Source: Burkholderiaceae bacterium (GTDB lineage Bacteria > Pseudomonadota > Gammaproteobacteria > Burkholderiales > Burkholderiaceae_E). Taken from it: a DNA stretch of 64,000 nucleotides. The position numbers were made by a program, and so were the translations under genes. How positions within the stretch are numbered: position 1 is the first letter of the stretch; each line of letters starts with the position of its first letter. Positions 1 to 8,725 of this stretch are shown piece after piece. The notes below the pieces were generated by a model. The model ran no database searches, was not told the origin of the DNA, and saw nothing but the letters and a program-made list of their open reading frames with translations. Location of the stretch: positions 182,132 through 246,131 of the forward strand of contig JADJVQ010000001.1 of assembly GCA_016710525.1 (NCBI GenBank), read 5' to 3'.

Positions 1-346
1 CAAACTCCAGCATCATCGCGGCGGCATGCTGCGCCACCGAATCGGTGCCATAGGTGGGGATGTTGGTGACGGTGATGCCCTGCTCGCGGGCAGCCTGCAG
101 ATCGACCACGTTGTAGCCCGTCGCCAGCACGCCGATGTAGCGCAGCGCCGGCAGGCGGGCCAGGGTCGCGCGCGACATCGGCGTTTTGTTCAGCAGCACG
201 CAGCTCGCGCCGCCCGCTCGTGCGACGACGTCCGCCTCGGCGGTTCTCTCGTGCAGTTCGAGCGAGCCCAGGCCGGTGAATGGGGACCAGTCGAGGTCGC
301 CCGGATTCAGGGCGTGGCCATCGAGGACGATGATGCGATCGGTCAT
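1..346 (-). CDS. D-2-hydroxyacid dehydrogenase, N-terminal part (cut by window edge)
   Basis: Reads leftward from an ATG at 346 and runs off the window. The visible 115 residues begin MTDRIIVLDGHALNPGDLDW and continue with the substrate-binding half of a D-isomer-specific 2-hydroxyacid dehydrogenase: LLNKTP near residue 51, LRYIGVLATGYNVVD near 68-82 and a segment ending IPTYGTDSVAQHAAAMMLEF, which is the usual lead-in to the NAD-binding Rossmann domain. The family reduces 2-keto acids or hydroxypyruvate with NAD(P)H. The pattern GVLATGYNVVD is close to glycerate dehydrogenase / hydroxypyruvate reductase proteins, but the catalytic Arg, Glu and His lie outside the window, so the substrate cannot be settled. 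It diverges from the amidohydrolase gene that starts at 553. Confidence 0.85.
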   Translation of the reverse strand, partial: MTDRIIVLDGHALNPGDLDWSPFTGLGSLELHERTAEADVVARAGGASCVLLNKTPMSRATLARLPALRYIGVLATGYNVVDLQAAREQGITVTNIPTYGTDSVAQHAAAMMLEF

Positions 347-552
347 GGGGTGGCCTCGCGGGTTCGGGGTGATTCAGCGTCGAGGCGCGCGATGCGCGCG
401 CAGCACGACGGGTCGCGGCGATGGTAACAAAGTGGCCGGCGCGATGGGCCCGCGCCGAATGCGCCGCTTGCGAAACCCGCGGCACGGCCGCGCATTGTGG
501 CGGCGCCTGTGGGCCGGTAGAGTCGGCCGGACCCCCTGAAGGAGCCCCGCTC

Positions 553-1596
553 ATGGCCACCGGCAAGCCGAACAAACCCCTGGGCAGCGTCGTGCCCCCT
601 GTCGAAGACTGGCTGGCCCGACAGGCCGCCGAAGACATCCTCGAGCCCGAACTCCCGATCGTCGATCCGCATCACCACCTCTGGGACCGGGCCAAGCATC
701 GATACCTGCTCGACGAACTGCTGGCCGACACCGGCAGCGGCCACAAGGTGACGGCCACCGTGTTCGTCGACTGCATGGCCTTCTATCGTGAAGACGGACC
801 CGAGGCGATGAAGCCGGTCGGCGAGACCGAATTCGCCAACGGTGTGGCCGCGATGGCCGCCAGCGGTGTGTACGGCGACACACGCGCCTGCGCGGCCATT
901 GTCAGCCATGCCGACCTGACCCGTGGCGCGGCCGCGCGCGAGGTGCTCGAAGCCCAGCTGCGCGCCGGCAACGGACGATTCCGGGGCATCCGCCACGCCG
1001 GGGGCTGGAACGCCAGCGCCGACATCCCCAACAGCCACACCAATCCGCCCGAAGGGCTGTACGCGGACGCACGCTTTCGCGAGGGGTTCGCTCAGCTGGC
1101 GCCGCTGGGGCTGTCGTTCGAAGCCTGGCAGTACCATCCCCAGCTGCCCGAGGTGACCGATCTGGCGCAGGCTTTCCCGCAGACCTCGATCATCCTCAAT
1201 CACGTCGGCGGGCCGCTGGGGATGGGCCCGTACGCCGGGCAGACCGAGCAGACCTTCGCCGACTGGAAGCGCGGCATGCTGGCACTCGCTCGCTGCCCCA
1301 ATGTCACCGTGAAGCTGGGGGGTCTGGGCATGCGCATCGGGGTGTTCGATTTCCACACGCGCGACACGCCGCCCAGTTCGCAGCAGATTGCCGCGGGCTG
1401 GAAGCCCTGGGTCGACACCTGCATCGAGGCCTTCGGCGCCGAACGATGCATGTTCGAAAGCAATTTCCCGGTCGACAAGATCACGTCGGGCTATGCGGTG
1501 CTCTGGAACGCGTTCAAGCGGATGGCGGCGGGGGCGTCCGCAAACGAGAAGGCAGCGCTGTTCAGTGGCACGGCGAGCCGGGTCTACCGGATCTGA
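553..1596 (+). CDS. Amidohydrolase family 2 metal-dependent hydrolase
   Basis: A 347-residue TIM-barrel hydrolase of the amidohydrolase-2 group (the family of lactonases, decarboxylases and 2-pyrone-4,6-dicarboxylate hydrolase). The start at 553 is chosen over upstream in-frame codons because AAGGAG lies about 9 bases before it and homology-like sequence begins directly after it. Metal-ligand motif VDPHHHLWD is near residue 40. Later strands carry FRGIRHAGGWN, SIILNHVGGP and the terminal FESNFPVDK, where the Asp-like catalytic position is in the NFPVD segment. No signal peptide is present, so it is cytoplasmic. It stands alone, convergent with the MacB-like gene 51 bases downstream. The sequence does not define the substrate; a lactone or aromatic carboxylate is typical of the family. 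Confidence 0.85.
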   Translation: MATGKPNKPLGSVVPPVEDWLARQAAEDILEPELPIVDPHHHLWDRAKHRYLLDELLADTGSGHKVTATVFVDCMAFYREDGPEAMKPVGETEFANGVAAMAASGVYGDTRACAAIVSHADLTRGAAAREVLEAQLRAGNGRFRGIRHAGGWNASADIPNSHTNPPEGLYADARFREGFAQLAPLGLSFEAWQYHPQLPEVTDLAQAFPQTSIILNHVGGPLGMGPYAGQTEQTFADWKRGMLALARCPNVTVKLGGLGMRIGVFDFHTRDTPPSSQQIAAGWKPWVDTCIEAFGAERCMFESNFPVDKITSGYAVLWNAFKRMAAGASANEKAALFSGTASRVYRI

Positions 1597-1646
1597 ACCC
1601 GGCGGGTCTGCCCGGCGCCCGGGCCGGCGTCGGGCGCTGACCCGGT

Positions 1647-2891
1647 TCACTCGTAGCGCAGGGCGTCGATCGGCAGCAGCCTGGAGGCCTTGCGCGCCGG
1701 ATAGAACCCGAAGAAGATCCCCACCGCGCCGGCGAAGCCCACCGCCAGCACGATGCTGTTGGCCGACATCTCGGTGCGCCAGCCGGCGAATTCGCCGATG
1801 GCGTAAGACGACCCGGCGCCGATCACCACGCCCACCAGTCCGCCGATCAGCGACAGCGTCACCGCTTCGATCAGGAACTGCGTCAGGATGTCGCGGCTGC
1901 GCGCGCCCACCGCCATGCGCAGGCCGATCTCGCGGGTGCGTTCGGTGACCGACACCAGCATGATGTTCATGATGCCGATGCCGCCCACCAGCAGCGAGAC
2001 CGAGGCCACCGCCGCCAGCAGCATCGACAGGATCCGGCTGGAGGCCTCCTGGGCCTGCAGCATCTCGGTCAGGTTGCGCAGCGTGAAGTCGTCGTCGGCG
2101 CCGGCCTGCAGGCGGTGGCGCTGGCGCAGCAGCTCGCGGATGCGGTCCTCGGCGGCCTTCATGTCGGCGCCGGTGTGGACCTTGATCGTGATGTTGTTGA
2201 CCCGGCGCAGGCGGCCCTGGGTCTGGCCGATCAGGCGGTTGCGCGCGGTCGACAGCGGCACGAACAGCACGTCGTCCTGGTCCTGGCCCAGCGCGCTCTG
2301 GCCCTTCTTCTCGAGCACGCCGACCACCGTCATCGGCACCTTGCGCACGCGGATCTGCTGGTCGACGATCGCTTCGGGCGGGGTCGATTCGCCGAACAGC
2401 TGCCTGGCGGCCGACTGCCCGATGATGGCCACCTTGGCCGAGCCGGTCAGCTCGGGCGGCTCGAAATGCCGTCCTGCGGCCAGCTTCCATTCGCGGGCCT
2501 CGAAGAAGTCGGGGGTGACCCCCTGGATCTGGGTCGACCAGTTGGTATTGCCCAGGACGAGCTGACCCGAGGTGTTCGAGCGGGGCGCGGCGAAGGCGAC
2601 CTGCTCGACCTCGATCGCGATCGCGCGCGCATCGTCCTCGGTCAGTGTCTGGGCCGCACCGAACCCCAGCCGCAGGCCGCCGGAGGTGGATGAGCCGGGC
2701 AGCACGATCATCACATTGGAACCCAGGCTGCGAATCTGCTCTTCGACCCGAGCCTGCGCGCCCCCGCCCACGGCGATCATCGTGATCACCGCCCCCACGC
2801 CGATGATGATGCCCAGCATGGTCAGGATCGAGCGCAGCTTGTTCACGCGCAGCGCGTTCAGGGCCACTCGCAGCGTCGACAGCCAGCTCAT
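1647..2891 (-). CDS. MacB/LolC-type ABC transporter permease
   Basis: A 414-residue inner-membrane permease of the MacB-FtsX superfamily. It has one N-terminal helix (TMLGIIIGVGAVITMIAVGGG, about residues 26-46), a large periplasmic domain (about 50-285) with MacB-type core motifs such as GSNVMIVLPG, and three C-terminal helices starting at ASVSLLVGGIGIMNIMLVSV. VTERTREIGLRMAVGAR after the second helix is the conserved coupling segment. Unlike E. coli MacB, the ATPase is a separate protein, encoded 25 bases upstream at 2917-3657. With the adaptor at 3669-5992 it forms a MacAB-like mechanotransmission exporter for antibiotics, peptides or siderophores. No outer-membrane TolC gene is visible nearby, so a channel encoded elsewhere is presumably used. 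Confidence 0.9.
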   Translation of the reverse strand: MSWLSTLRVALNALRVNKLRSILTMLGIIIGVGAVITMIAVGGGAQARVEEQIRSLGSNVMIVLPGSSTSGGLRLGFGAAQTLTEDDARAIAIEVEQVAFAAPRSNTSGQLVLGNTNWSTQIQGVTPDFFEAREWKLAAGRHFEPPELTGSAKVAIIGQSAARQLFGESTPPEAIVDQQIRVRKVPMTVVGVLEKKGQSALGQDQDDVLFVPLSTARNRLIGQTQGRLRRVNNITIKVHTGADMKAAEDRIRELLRQRHRLQAGADDDFTLRNLTEMLQAQEASSRILSMLLAAVASVSLLVGGIGIMNIMLVSVTERTREIGLRMAVGARSRDILTQFLIEAVTLSLIGGLVGVVIGAGSSYAIGEFAGWRTEMSANSIVLAVGFAGAVGIFFGFYPARKASRLLPIDALRYE

Positions 2892-2916
2892 CGGCGCGCT
2901 CCCTGGGGGAAGGACA

Positions 2917-3657
2917 TCAGGCGGCCTGCACAGCCGGCAGCGCGGCCAGGGCCGCGGCGGCGTCGCGCGCCGGGTTGGGCTGATCCGACAGCACGCGGCC
3001 GTCGCGAAACATCACGATGCGGCTGGCGAACTCGGCGATGTCGTGCTCGTGGGTGACCAGGACCACGGTGATGCCTTCGTGGTTGAGCTGCTGCAGCAGG
3101 GCCATCACCTCCAGGCTGGTGCGCGAGTCCAGCGCCCCGGTCGGCTCGTCGGCCAGGATCAGGACCGGATCGTTGACCAGTGCGCGCGCGATGGCCACCC
3201 GCTGCTGCTGGCCCCCCGACAGCTGGCGGGGATGGTGGTCCATGCGTTCGCCCAGCCCCACCTGCTGCAGGCGCCGGGCGGCGCGGCGGTGCCGCTCGGC
3301 GCGCGGCAGCGTGGTGTAGAGCAGCGGCAGTTCGGCGTTTTGCAGCGCCGACGTGCGCGGCAGCAGGTTGAACTGCTGGAAGACGAAGCCGATGCGCCGG
3401 TTGCGGATCGCGGCGAGCTGGTCGCCATCCATCGACTCGACCGATTCGCCCGCCAGCACGTAGTGACCACCGCTGGGCCGATCCAGGCATCCGACCACGT
3501 TCATGAAGGTGGATTTGCCGGAGCCGCTCGGTCCCATCACCGCCACCATTTCGCCAGGCAGGATGTCCAGCGACACGCCGGCCAGCGCACGCACCACCGT
3601 GTCGCCCATCCGGTATTCCTTGACGAGGTCGGTCACGCGGATGATCGGGTCGGTCAT
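2917..3657 (-). CDS. MacB/LolD-type ABC transporter ATP-binding protein
   Basis: A 246-residue ABC ATPase. Walker A GPSGSGKST is at residues 42-50, the Q-loop FVFQQFNLLP at 91-100, the signature LSGGQ at 146-150, Walker B LILADEP at 166-172 and the switch histidine in LVTHEHD near 202. The subfamily is that of LolD/FtsE/MacB ATPases (note ADEPTGALDS). It lies between the adaptor gene (11 bases upstream) and the permease gene (25 bases downstream) on the same strand, so the three very likely form one transcript and one tripartite complex. The C-terminal 25 residues are Ala/Pro-rich and probably disordered. The exported substrate cannot be inferred. Confidence 0.93.
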   Translation of the reverse strand: MTDPIIRVTDLVKEYRMGDTVVRALAGVSLDILPGEMVAVMGPSGSGKSTFMNVVGCLDRPSGGHYVLAGESVESMDGDQLAAIRNRRIGFVFQQFNLLPRTSALQNAELPLLYTTLPRAERHRRAARRLQQVGLGERMDHHPRQLSGGQQQRVAIARALVNDPVLILADEPTGALDSRTSLEVMALLQQLNHEGITVVLVTHEHDIAEFASRIVMFRDGRVLSDQPNPARDAAAALAALPAVQAA

Positions 3658-3668
3658 GGGACGAGCGC

Positions 3669-5992
3669 TCAGAAGGGCAGCCGCGGGCCCGCCGGTGCCG
3701 CCGACTTCTGGGCCGGGGCGCCCGCCGCCTGCACGCCGACGATGATCGTGTCGCCCTCCTTCAGGCCTTCGCCCGAGACCTCGGTGAACGCGCCGTCGGT
3801 CAGACCGGTGCGCACGGCCACGGCCCGCGGCCCGCTGCCGGCGTCGAGCACGAACAGGCGCCCCCGGCTGGACTGGCGGCCCGCGATCTCGGCAATGATC
3901 TCGGCATACTTCTTCTTCTGATCCGGGTTCAGGATGTCGGCGATCCGCTCGCGCAGTTCGGTGCGGTTGCGCTCGGCCAGCTTGGCGCGATCGGCCTCGG
4001 GCGCCTCGCGCAGGGCCGCGAACTTCTCACGCATCGCGCCGAAGATCGCATCGAGCTGGGCGCGCTGATCGTCGGTCAGCGCGAGGTCCCGCTCGAGCCG
4101 GTCACGGAACTGGCGCAAGGGCCCGCCGGGCCCGCCGGCGCCCGCCTGGGGTGCTGCCCCTGCCGACGGTGCCGTGCCCGACGGCGCTGCCGTCCCCGCC
4201 CCAGGTGCTGTCCCCGCCGGGGACGACGAAGGGGCCGCGGACGCCGTCTTGCCTGCCGCCTCGGGCCCACTGCCGGCCGACGCCGCAGCGGCAGCCGCTG
4301 GGCCGACGCGGGACGCTGGCGCGGCAGCCTGCGGGCTGCCCTGGCCGGAACCCGCTGTCGCGCCAGGACCGGCTGCTTTCGGGGCCGCGCCACCGCCCGC
4401 TGTTCCGCCGCCCGCTGATGCGCCGCCTGCCGATCCGCCAGCGGCGGATTTGCCTGGACCCGCGCCGCCTTGGCGCGCCGCGATCTCGGCCAGGATTTCC
4501 TGATAGCGTTTCTTCTGCTCGGCGGTGAGGATCTGACCGATCCGTTCGCGCAGCTCCGTGCGGGTCTTGTCGATCAGCGCCGGGCGTTCGTCGTCGCTGG
4601 CCTGGCGAGCGGCCATGAATTTTTCGCGCATCGCACCAAAGATGCCGTCCAGCTTGGCCTTCTGGTCGTCGGACAGCGACAGTTCACGTTCGAGGACTTC
4701 GCGGAACTGCGCGAGTGCGCCGCCGGCGCCTTGCGCCTGCGCCGCGGGCAGCCAGCCCAGCAGCCAGGAGGTCGGCCAGGAGGTCGGCCAGGAGGTGGCC
4801 AGGGCCGACGCCGGCCAGGCCGAGCGCTGAACAGGCCGGGCGCCGTGCCCGCGGCCCCCTTGACGGCCGGCGTGCCGCCGGCACCGCCCGACCCCGGCGT
4901 GCCGGGAGCGGGTTCCTGCCAGTCGGGCGGCCTGAAGCGCAGGGCCGCATTGGGCACCCGCAGCACCGAATCGCGCGCATCGGTGACCAGGCGGACATTG
5001 GCGGTCATGCCCGGGATCAGTGCCAGGTCGGGATTGGCGGTGGCGACCACCACGGTGTAGGTCACGACGTTTTGCACCGTCAGTGCCGCTTTGCGCACCT
5101 GCTTGACCTCCCCGCTGAAGCTGCGGCCAGGGTAGGAGTCGACCGTGAAAGTGGCCCGCTGACCGAGCCGGATCTTGCCGATCTCGGCTTCATCGATGGA
5201 GGTGTCGACCTGCATGTCGCGCAGGTTGCGGGCGATCACGAAGAGTTCGGGCGCCTGGAGACTGGCGGCAACCGTCTGGCCGGCATCGATCGAGCGCTTG
5301 ATCACGATGCCGTCGACCGGGGCGCGAATCGCGGTGCGTTCGAGATCGGCGCGCGCCTGCAGCAGCTGCGCCTCGCGCTGCGCGACCACCGCCTGGGCGC
5401 TGCGGGCCTGGGCCTGGGCCACTTCGACCTGGGCCTGGCCGCTCTTGATTTCTTCGGTGGCGGCGTCCGATACCGCGCGCGCGCGCTCGAGCTCGGCGCC
5501 GGAGATGAAATTGCGCTCGACCAGGAGCTGCTTGCGCTCGAGATCGCGCCGCGCTTCGGCCAGGTTCACCCGGATGCGCGAAACCGCCGCGCTGGCGGCG
5601 CTGATGTTGGCCTGTGCGGTGAGCACCTGGGCGCGCGCCGCATCGAGGTCTGCCAGAGACTGACGTACCCGGTATTCGAAGGTCTCGGGGTCGATGCGGG
5701 CAATCAGCTGGCCGCGCTTCACCTCGGAGTTGAAGTCGGCCAACACCTCCTTCACCTGGCCGGAAACCTGGGAGCCGACCGGCACCGACACTTCGGCATT
5801 CAAGGTGCCCGTGGCCGAAACCGAGGCGGTGATCCCGCCGCGCGACACCTTGGCCGTACGCCACTGGGGGCCGTCGCCCTGGCGGCTCTGGCGATACCAG
5901 GTGAAGCCGCCGGCCGCCACAGCGGCCAGCACCAGCAGCGCGATCAGCCAGCGCCAGGTGCGGCGCGGCGGGGTAGTCATGGCCTGCGCCAA
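3669..5992 (-). CDS. MacA-like periplasmic adaptor with two inserted Spy-like repeats; frame broken near 4765-4862
   Basis: Periplasmic adaptor (HlyD/MacA family) of the MacAB-like exporter. From 5992 it reads an N-terminal membrane anchor (WLIALLVLAAVAAGGFTWY), a lipoyl half-motif VPVGSQVSGQVKEVLADFNS, a long coiled-coil hairpin (about residues 95-215), the second lipoyl half RTAIRAPVDGIVIKRSID and a beta-barrel ending VLRVPNAALRFRPP. The C-terminal membrane-proximal domain (GRLFVLDAGSGPRAVAVRTG, then GLKEGDTIIVG) is in another frame, ending at 3669. One base is therefore gained or lost between about 4765 and 4862, around a 12-bp triple repeat. Between barrel and C-domain lie two homologous segments of about 85 residues (encoded at 4464-4721 and 3867-4124) with LTxxQ signatures, separated by about 110 Gly/Ala/Pro-rich residues. 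Each resembles the Spy/CpxP family of periplasmic chaperones. Ordinary MacA proteins have only a short loop here. Confidence 0.75.
4765..4800. repeat. Three tandem 12-bp repeats inside the MacA-like gene
   Basis: Three contiguous copies of CAGGAGGTCGGC, the last with two changes, at 4765, 4777 and 4789. The unit is a multiple of three, so copy-number change would keep the frame. However, the adaptor's frame is lost in or next to this tract, which points to slippage or misreading here. Confidence 0.85.
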
Positions 5993-6064
5993 GGTCTGCT
6001 CCAGGAGGGGTCGATGAGGGGCGGCCGGCCCATGCCGGCGCGATGGGCGGTTCGCTAGCGGCTG

Positions 6065-6556
6065 TCAGGCTGCGGATCGGTCGCGAGATACGATCCCGGT
6101 CTTGCCGCCATGCTTTTCGAGCAGCCGCACATCGGTGATGGTCATGCCGCGATCGACCGCCTTGCACATGTCGTAGATGGTCAGCAGGCCGACCTGCACG
6201 GCAGTGAGGGCTTCCATTTCGACGCCGGTCTGGCCCGTGCATTCGACCCGCGCGGTGCAGCCCACCGAGCTGTCGGCCGGGTCGATCTCGAATTCGACGG
6301 TGACGCGGGTGAGCGCGATCGGATGGCAAAGCGGGATCAGTTCGGCGGTGCGCTTGGCGCCCTGGATGGCGGCGATCCGTGCCACGCCCAGCACATCGCC
6401 CTTGCGGGCCGTACCCGAGCGGATCAGCTCGAGCGTGGCGGGCAGCATGCGGATGCGTCCACCCGCCAGCGCGATGCGCCGGGTGATGGACTTGTCGCCA
6501 ACGTCGACCATGTGCGCCTGGCCGGTGGCGTCGAAATGCGTGAGCGTGCGGGTCAT
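6065..6556 (-). CDS. moaC: Cyclic pyranopterin monophosphate synthase MoaC
   Basis: A 163-residue protein that converts the MoaA product 3',8-cyclo-7,8-dihydro-GTP into cyclic pyranopterin monophosphate in molybdenum-cofactor synthesis. Family hallmarks are all present: a start ending MVDVGDKSITRRIA, KGDVLGVARIAAIQGAKRT, the catalytic-site LCHPI, GVEMEALTAV and the DMCKAVDRGM segment with its essential Asp and Lys, then GGKTG near the C-terminus. Length matches the family (about 160). No other moa gene is adjacent. The window also encodes a molybdenum hydroxylase (24751-29303) that would need this cofactor. It is separated from bepA by a 93-base divergent region and follows the adaptor gene start by 72 bases. 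Confidence 0.97.
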   Translation of the reverse strand: MTRTLTHFDATGQAHMVDVGDKSITRRIALAGGRIRMLPATLELIRSGTARKGDVLGVARIAAIQGAKRTAELIPLCHPIALTRVTVEFEIDPADSSVGCTARVECTGQTGVEMEALTAVQVGLLTIYDMCKAVDRGMTITDVRLLEKHGGKTGIVSRDRSAA

Positions 6557-6649
6557 AGTGTCTTTCCGATCGGACTATCATAGCAACGCCCCCGCTGCTG
6601 CCCAGCGCTTGAACGTTTCTTTACATCGTGCCCTTGCCTGTCGATTGTC

Positions 6650-8155
6650 GTGTTTCCAGGGATTGATCCGCGCCGCTGTCTGTCGGCGCTGCTCGCGCTC
6701 GCCCTTGCCGTTGCCTCGCCGGTGGCGGGCGGGCAGGGCGCCCAGCCCCCGAGCACGGCGGCTGACAACCTGCCGCGCCTGGGCGACGCCGGCGGTGAGG
6801 AGCTGTCGCCGGCGGCCGAACGGCGCCTGGGCGAGACGATCATGCGCGACCTGCGCCGCGACCCGGATGTGTCCGACGATGTCGAGGTCAGCGAGTACCT
6901 GAACCGGCTGGGCGCCCTGCTGGGCGGAACACCCGGGGCCAACGGCTTTCTCCTCGAATTTTTCCTGGTGCTCGATTCGAGCCTGAATGCCTTCGCGCTG
7001 CCGGGGGGGTACATCGGCGTGCACAGCGGCCTGATCGTCGCCGCCCAGAGCGAATCCGAACTGGCGTCGGTGCTGTCCCACGAGATCGGCCACGTCACGC
7101 AGCGGCACATCGCGCGCATGCTGGCCGCGCAACGCCAGACCTCGATGATGACGCTGGCGGCCGCGGTGCTCGGCGCGCTCGCCGCGCGCTCGAACCCGCA
7201 GGCGATGGCCGGCATCGTGACCATGGCCGGGGGTGCGCAGATGCAGCAGATGCTGGCGTTTTCGCGCGATGCCGAACGCGAGGCCGACCGGGTGGGCATG
7301 GAGACGCTGCGCAACGCCGGCTTCGAGCCGGCCGGCATGGTGTCGTTCTTCACCCGCCTGCAGCAGTCCTCGCGCATCTACGAAAGTGCGGCACCCGGCT
7401 ACATGCGCAGCCACCCGCTGACCGCCGAACGGATCGCCGACATGCAGTCGCGGGCGCAGGAAGTCCGCTACCGCCAGCGGCCCGACGGCATCGACTTCCG
7501 GCTGATGCGCGCCAAGCTGCGCGCCCTGGCCACCCCCACGGTCGATGGGCTCAGTGGCATCCGGGCGCAATTCGAGCGCCAGCTGCGCGATCGCTCGACC
7601 CACGACGAACTGGCCGCCTGGTACGGGCTGGCGGTCGTGGCGCTGGCCCAGCGCGATTTCACCGGCGCCGATCGAGCGGTTCAGGAGACGCGCAGGCGAT
7701 TGCCTGCCGGGCATGCCGCGATCGAACGGCTGGCGGCCGATATCCGGCTGCGCAGCGGCGACGCGGCTGGTGCGCTCGCTCTGGCCGAAGCAGGGGCGGG
7801 CCGCTTCGTCGGCGCGCGCGCGCTGATCCACCTGCAGGCCGAGGCGCTGCTGGCCCTGGGCGAGCCGGCCCGCGCCGAGCGGTTCCTGCAGGACCAGATC
7901 GCGCTTTACCGTGCCGACCCCAAACTGTGGCAGCTGCTGGCCAAGGCGCACAACGGCTTGAACCAGACCGCGCTGGCGCATCGCGCGACCGCCGAAGAGT
8001 ACGCGCTGGGCGGGCGCTGGCTGGCCGCGATCGAGCAGCTTCGCCTGGCCCAGAAACTGGCCACGCTGGACTTCTACACGGGCTCGCTGGTCGATGCCCG
8101 AATGAAGGAGTTCCAGGGCGAGTACCAGCGCGAACAGCAAGAAAAAACCCGCTGA
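6650..8155 (+). CDS. bepA: Periplasmic M48 metalloprotease/chaperone with TPR repeats, BepA-like
   Basis: A 501-residue secreted M48 peptidase. GTG at 6650 is the only reasonable start, followed by a signal peptide (LSALLALALAVASPVAGG, cleavage near residue 30). The zinc motif HEIGH is at 144-148 and the third ligand is probably Glu211 in EREAD. FALPGGYIGVHSGLI before the zinc motif is typical of BepA/YfgC. The C-terminal half (about 290-500) is rich in Ala/Leu helices of TPR type. BepA degrades or assists misassembled outer-membrane proteins such as LptD and BamA substrates at the BAM complex. It is convergent with the DUF2946-like gene, whose stop codon abuts its own with no gap. Confidence 0.9.
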   Translation: MFPGIDPRRCLSALLALALAVASPVAGGQGAQPPSTAADNLPRLGDAGGEELSPAAERRLGETIMRDLRRDPDVSDDVEVSEYLNRLGALLGGTPGANGFLLEFFLVLDSSLNAFALPGGYIGVHSGLIVAAQSESELASVLSHEIGHVTQRHIARMLAAQRQTSMMTLAAAVLGALAARSNPQAMAGIVTMAGGAQMQQMLAFSRDAEREADRVGMETLRNAGFEPAGMVSFFTRLQQSSRIYESAAPGYMRSHPLTAERIADMQSRAQEVRYRQRPDGIDFRLMRAKLRALATPTVDGLSGIRAQFERQLRDRSTHDELAAWYGLAVVALAQRDFTGADRAVQETRRRLPAGHAAIERLAADIRLRSGDAAGALALAEAGAGRFVGARALIHLQAEALLALGEPARAERFLQDQIALYRADPKLWQLLAKAHNGLNQTALAHRATAEEYALGGRWLAAIEQLRLAQKLATLDFYTGSLVDARMKEFQGEYQREQQEKTR

Positions 8156-8725
8156 TCAGGCCCTTGGCCGGCGGCAAAAGCCCAGCAGTCTGGCGGGGTC
8201 GCCGGTGACGCCGATCGGGAGCCAGGTTCCGCCCAGCTGCACCCGGGTCGGCGGGGCGTCCTCGGTGGCGCTGTCTTCCTCGAAGTTGAGCTGCGCGAGG
8301 TCGAGGTCGTGCACCACACCCGGTCCCAGCGAGGTCTGCAGGAACAGGTTGCCCGCCTCGTCGAGCCATGCGCCGGCGCCGGGATCGACCAGAAAGCCGG
8401 TGTGGGTGCTCAGACGGGTGCCGCTTCCTTCTCCCAGAACCCGCAGGATCAGCGGCGCCAGGTCGAGGTCGACAAACACGCGCTGCGGCCCGTTCTGCCA
8501 GTGCCAGCGGCCCTGCTCGTCACCCAGGTAGTTGCGGCCCAGGAAGTCGAGGATGGGCGGGCTGGTGATCTCGCTGCCCTGGCCGTGCAGGGTCTCGTCG
8601 AAGCCGGGCCGCCCGCGGTCGATCAGCAGCCAGTGGCCGCGCCGGTCAAGGCGCAGCCAGCCGAACACCGCCGGAACCGAGGGCCAGCGTCGCATGGCCT
8701 GTTCAACAAGATCATCGATGGGCAT
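8156..8725 (-). CDS. Conserved beta-proteobacterial protein of unknown function (probably DUF2946 family)
   Basis: A 189-residue cytoplasmic protein without signal peptide or membrane helix. The N-terminus (a helix with AMRRWPSVPAVFGWLRLDRR) and the central FLGRNYLGDEQGRWHWQNGP followed by QRVFVDLDLAP match, from memory, a small family in Bordetella/Achromobacter-type genomes annotated as DUF2946. No catalytic motif is recognisable. Its start overlaps the stop of the YheT-like hydrolase gene by 14 bases, so the two are translated from one message and may act together. The role is unknown. Confidence 0.75.
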   Translation of the reverse strand: MPIDDLVEQAMRRWPSVPAVFGWLRLDRRGHWLLIDRGRPGFDETLHGQGSEITSPPILDFLGRNYLGDEQGRWHWQNGPQRVFVDLDLAPLILRVLGEGSGTRLSTHTGFLVDPGAGAWLDEAGNLFLQTSLGPGVVHDLDLAQLNFEEDSATEDAPPTRVQLGGTWLPIGVTGDPARLLGFCRRPRA

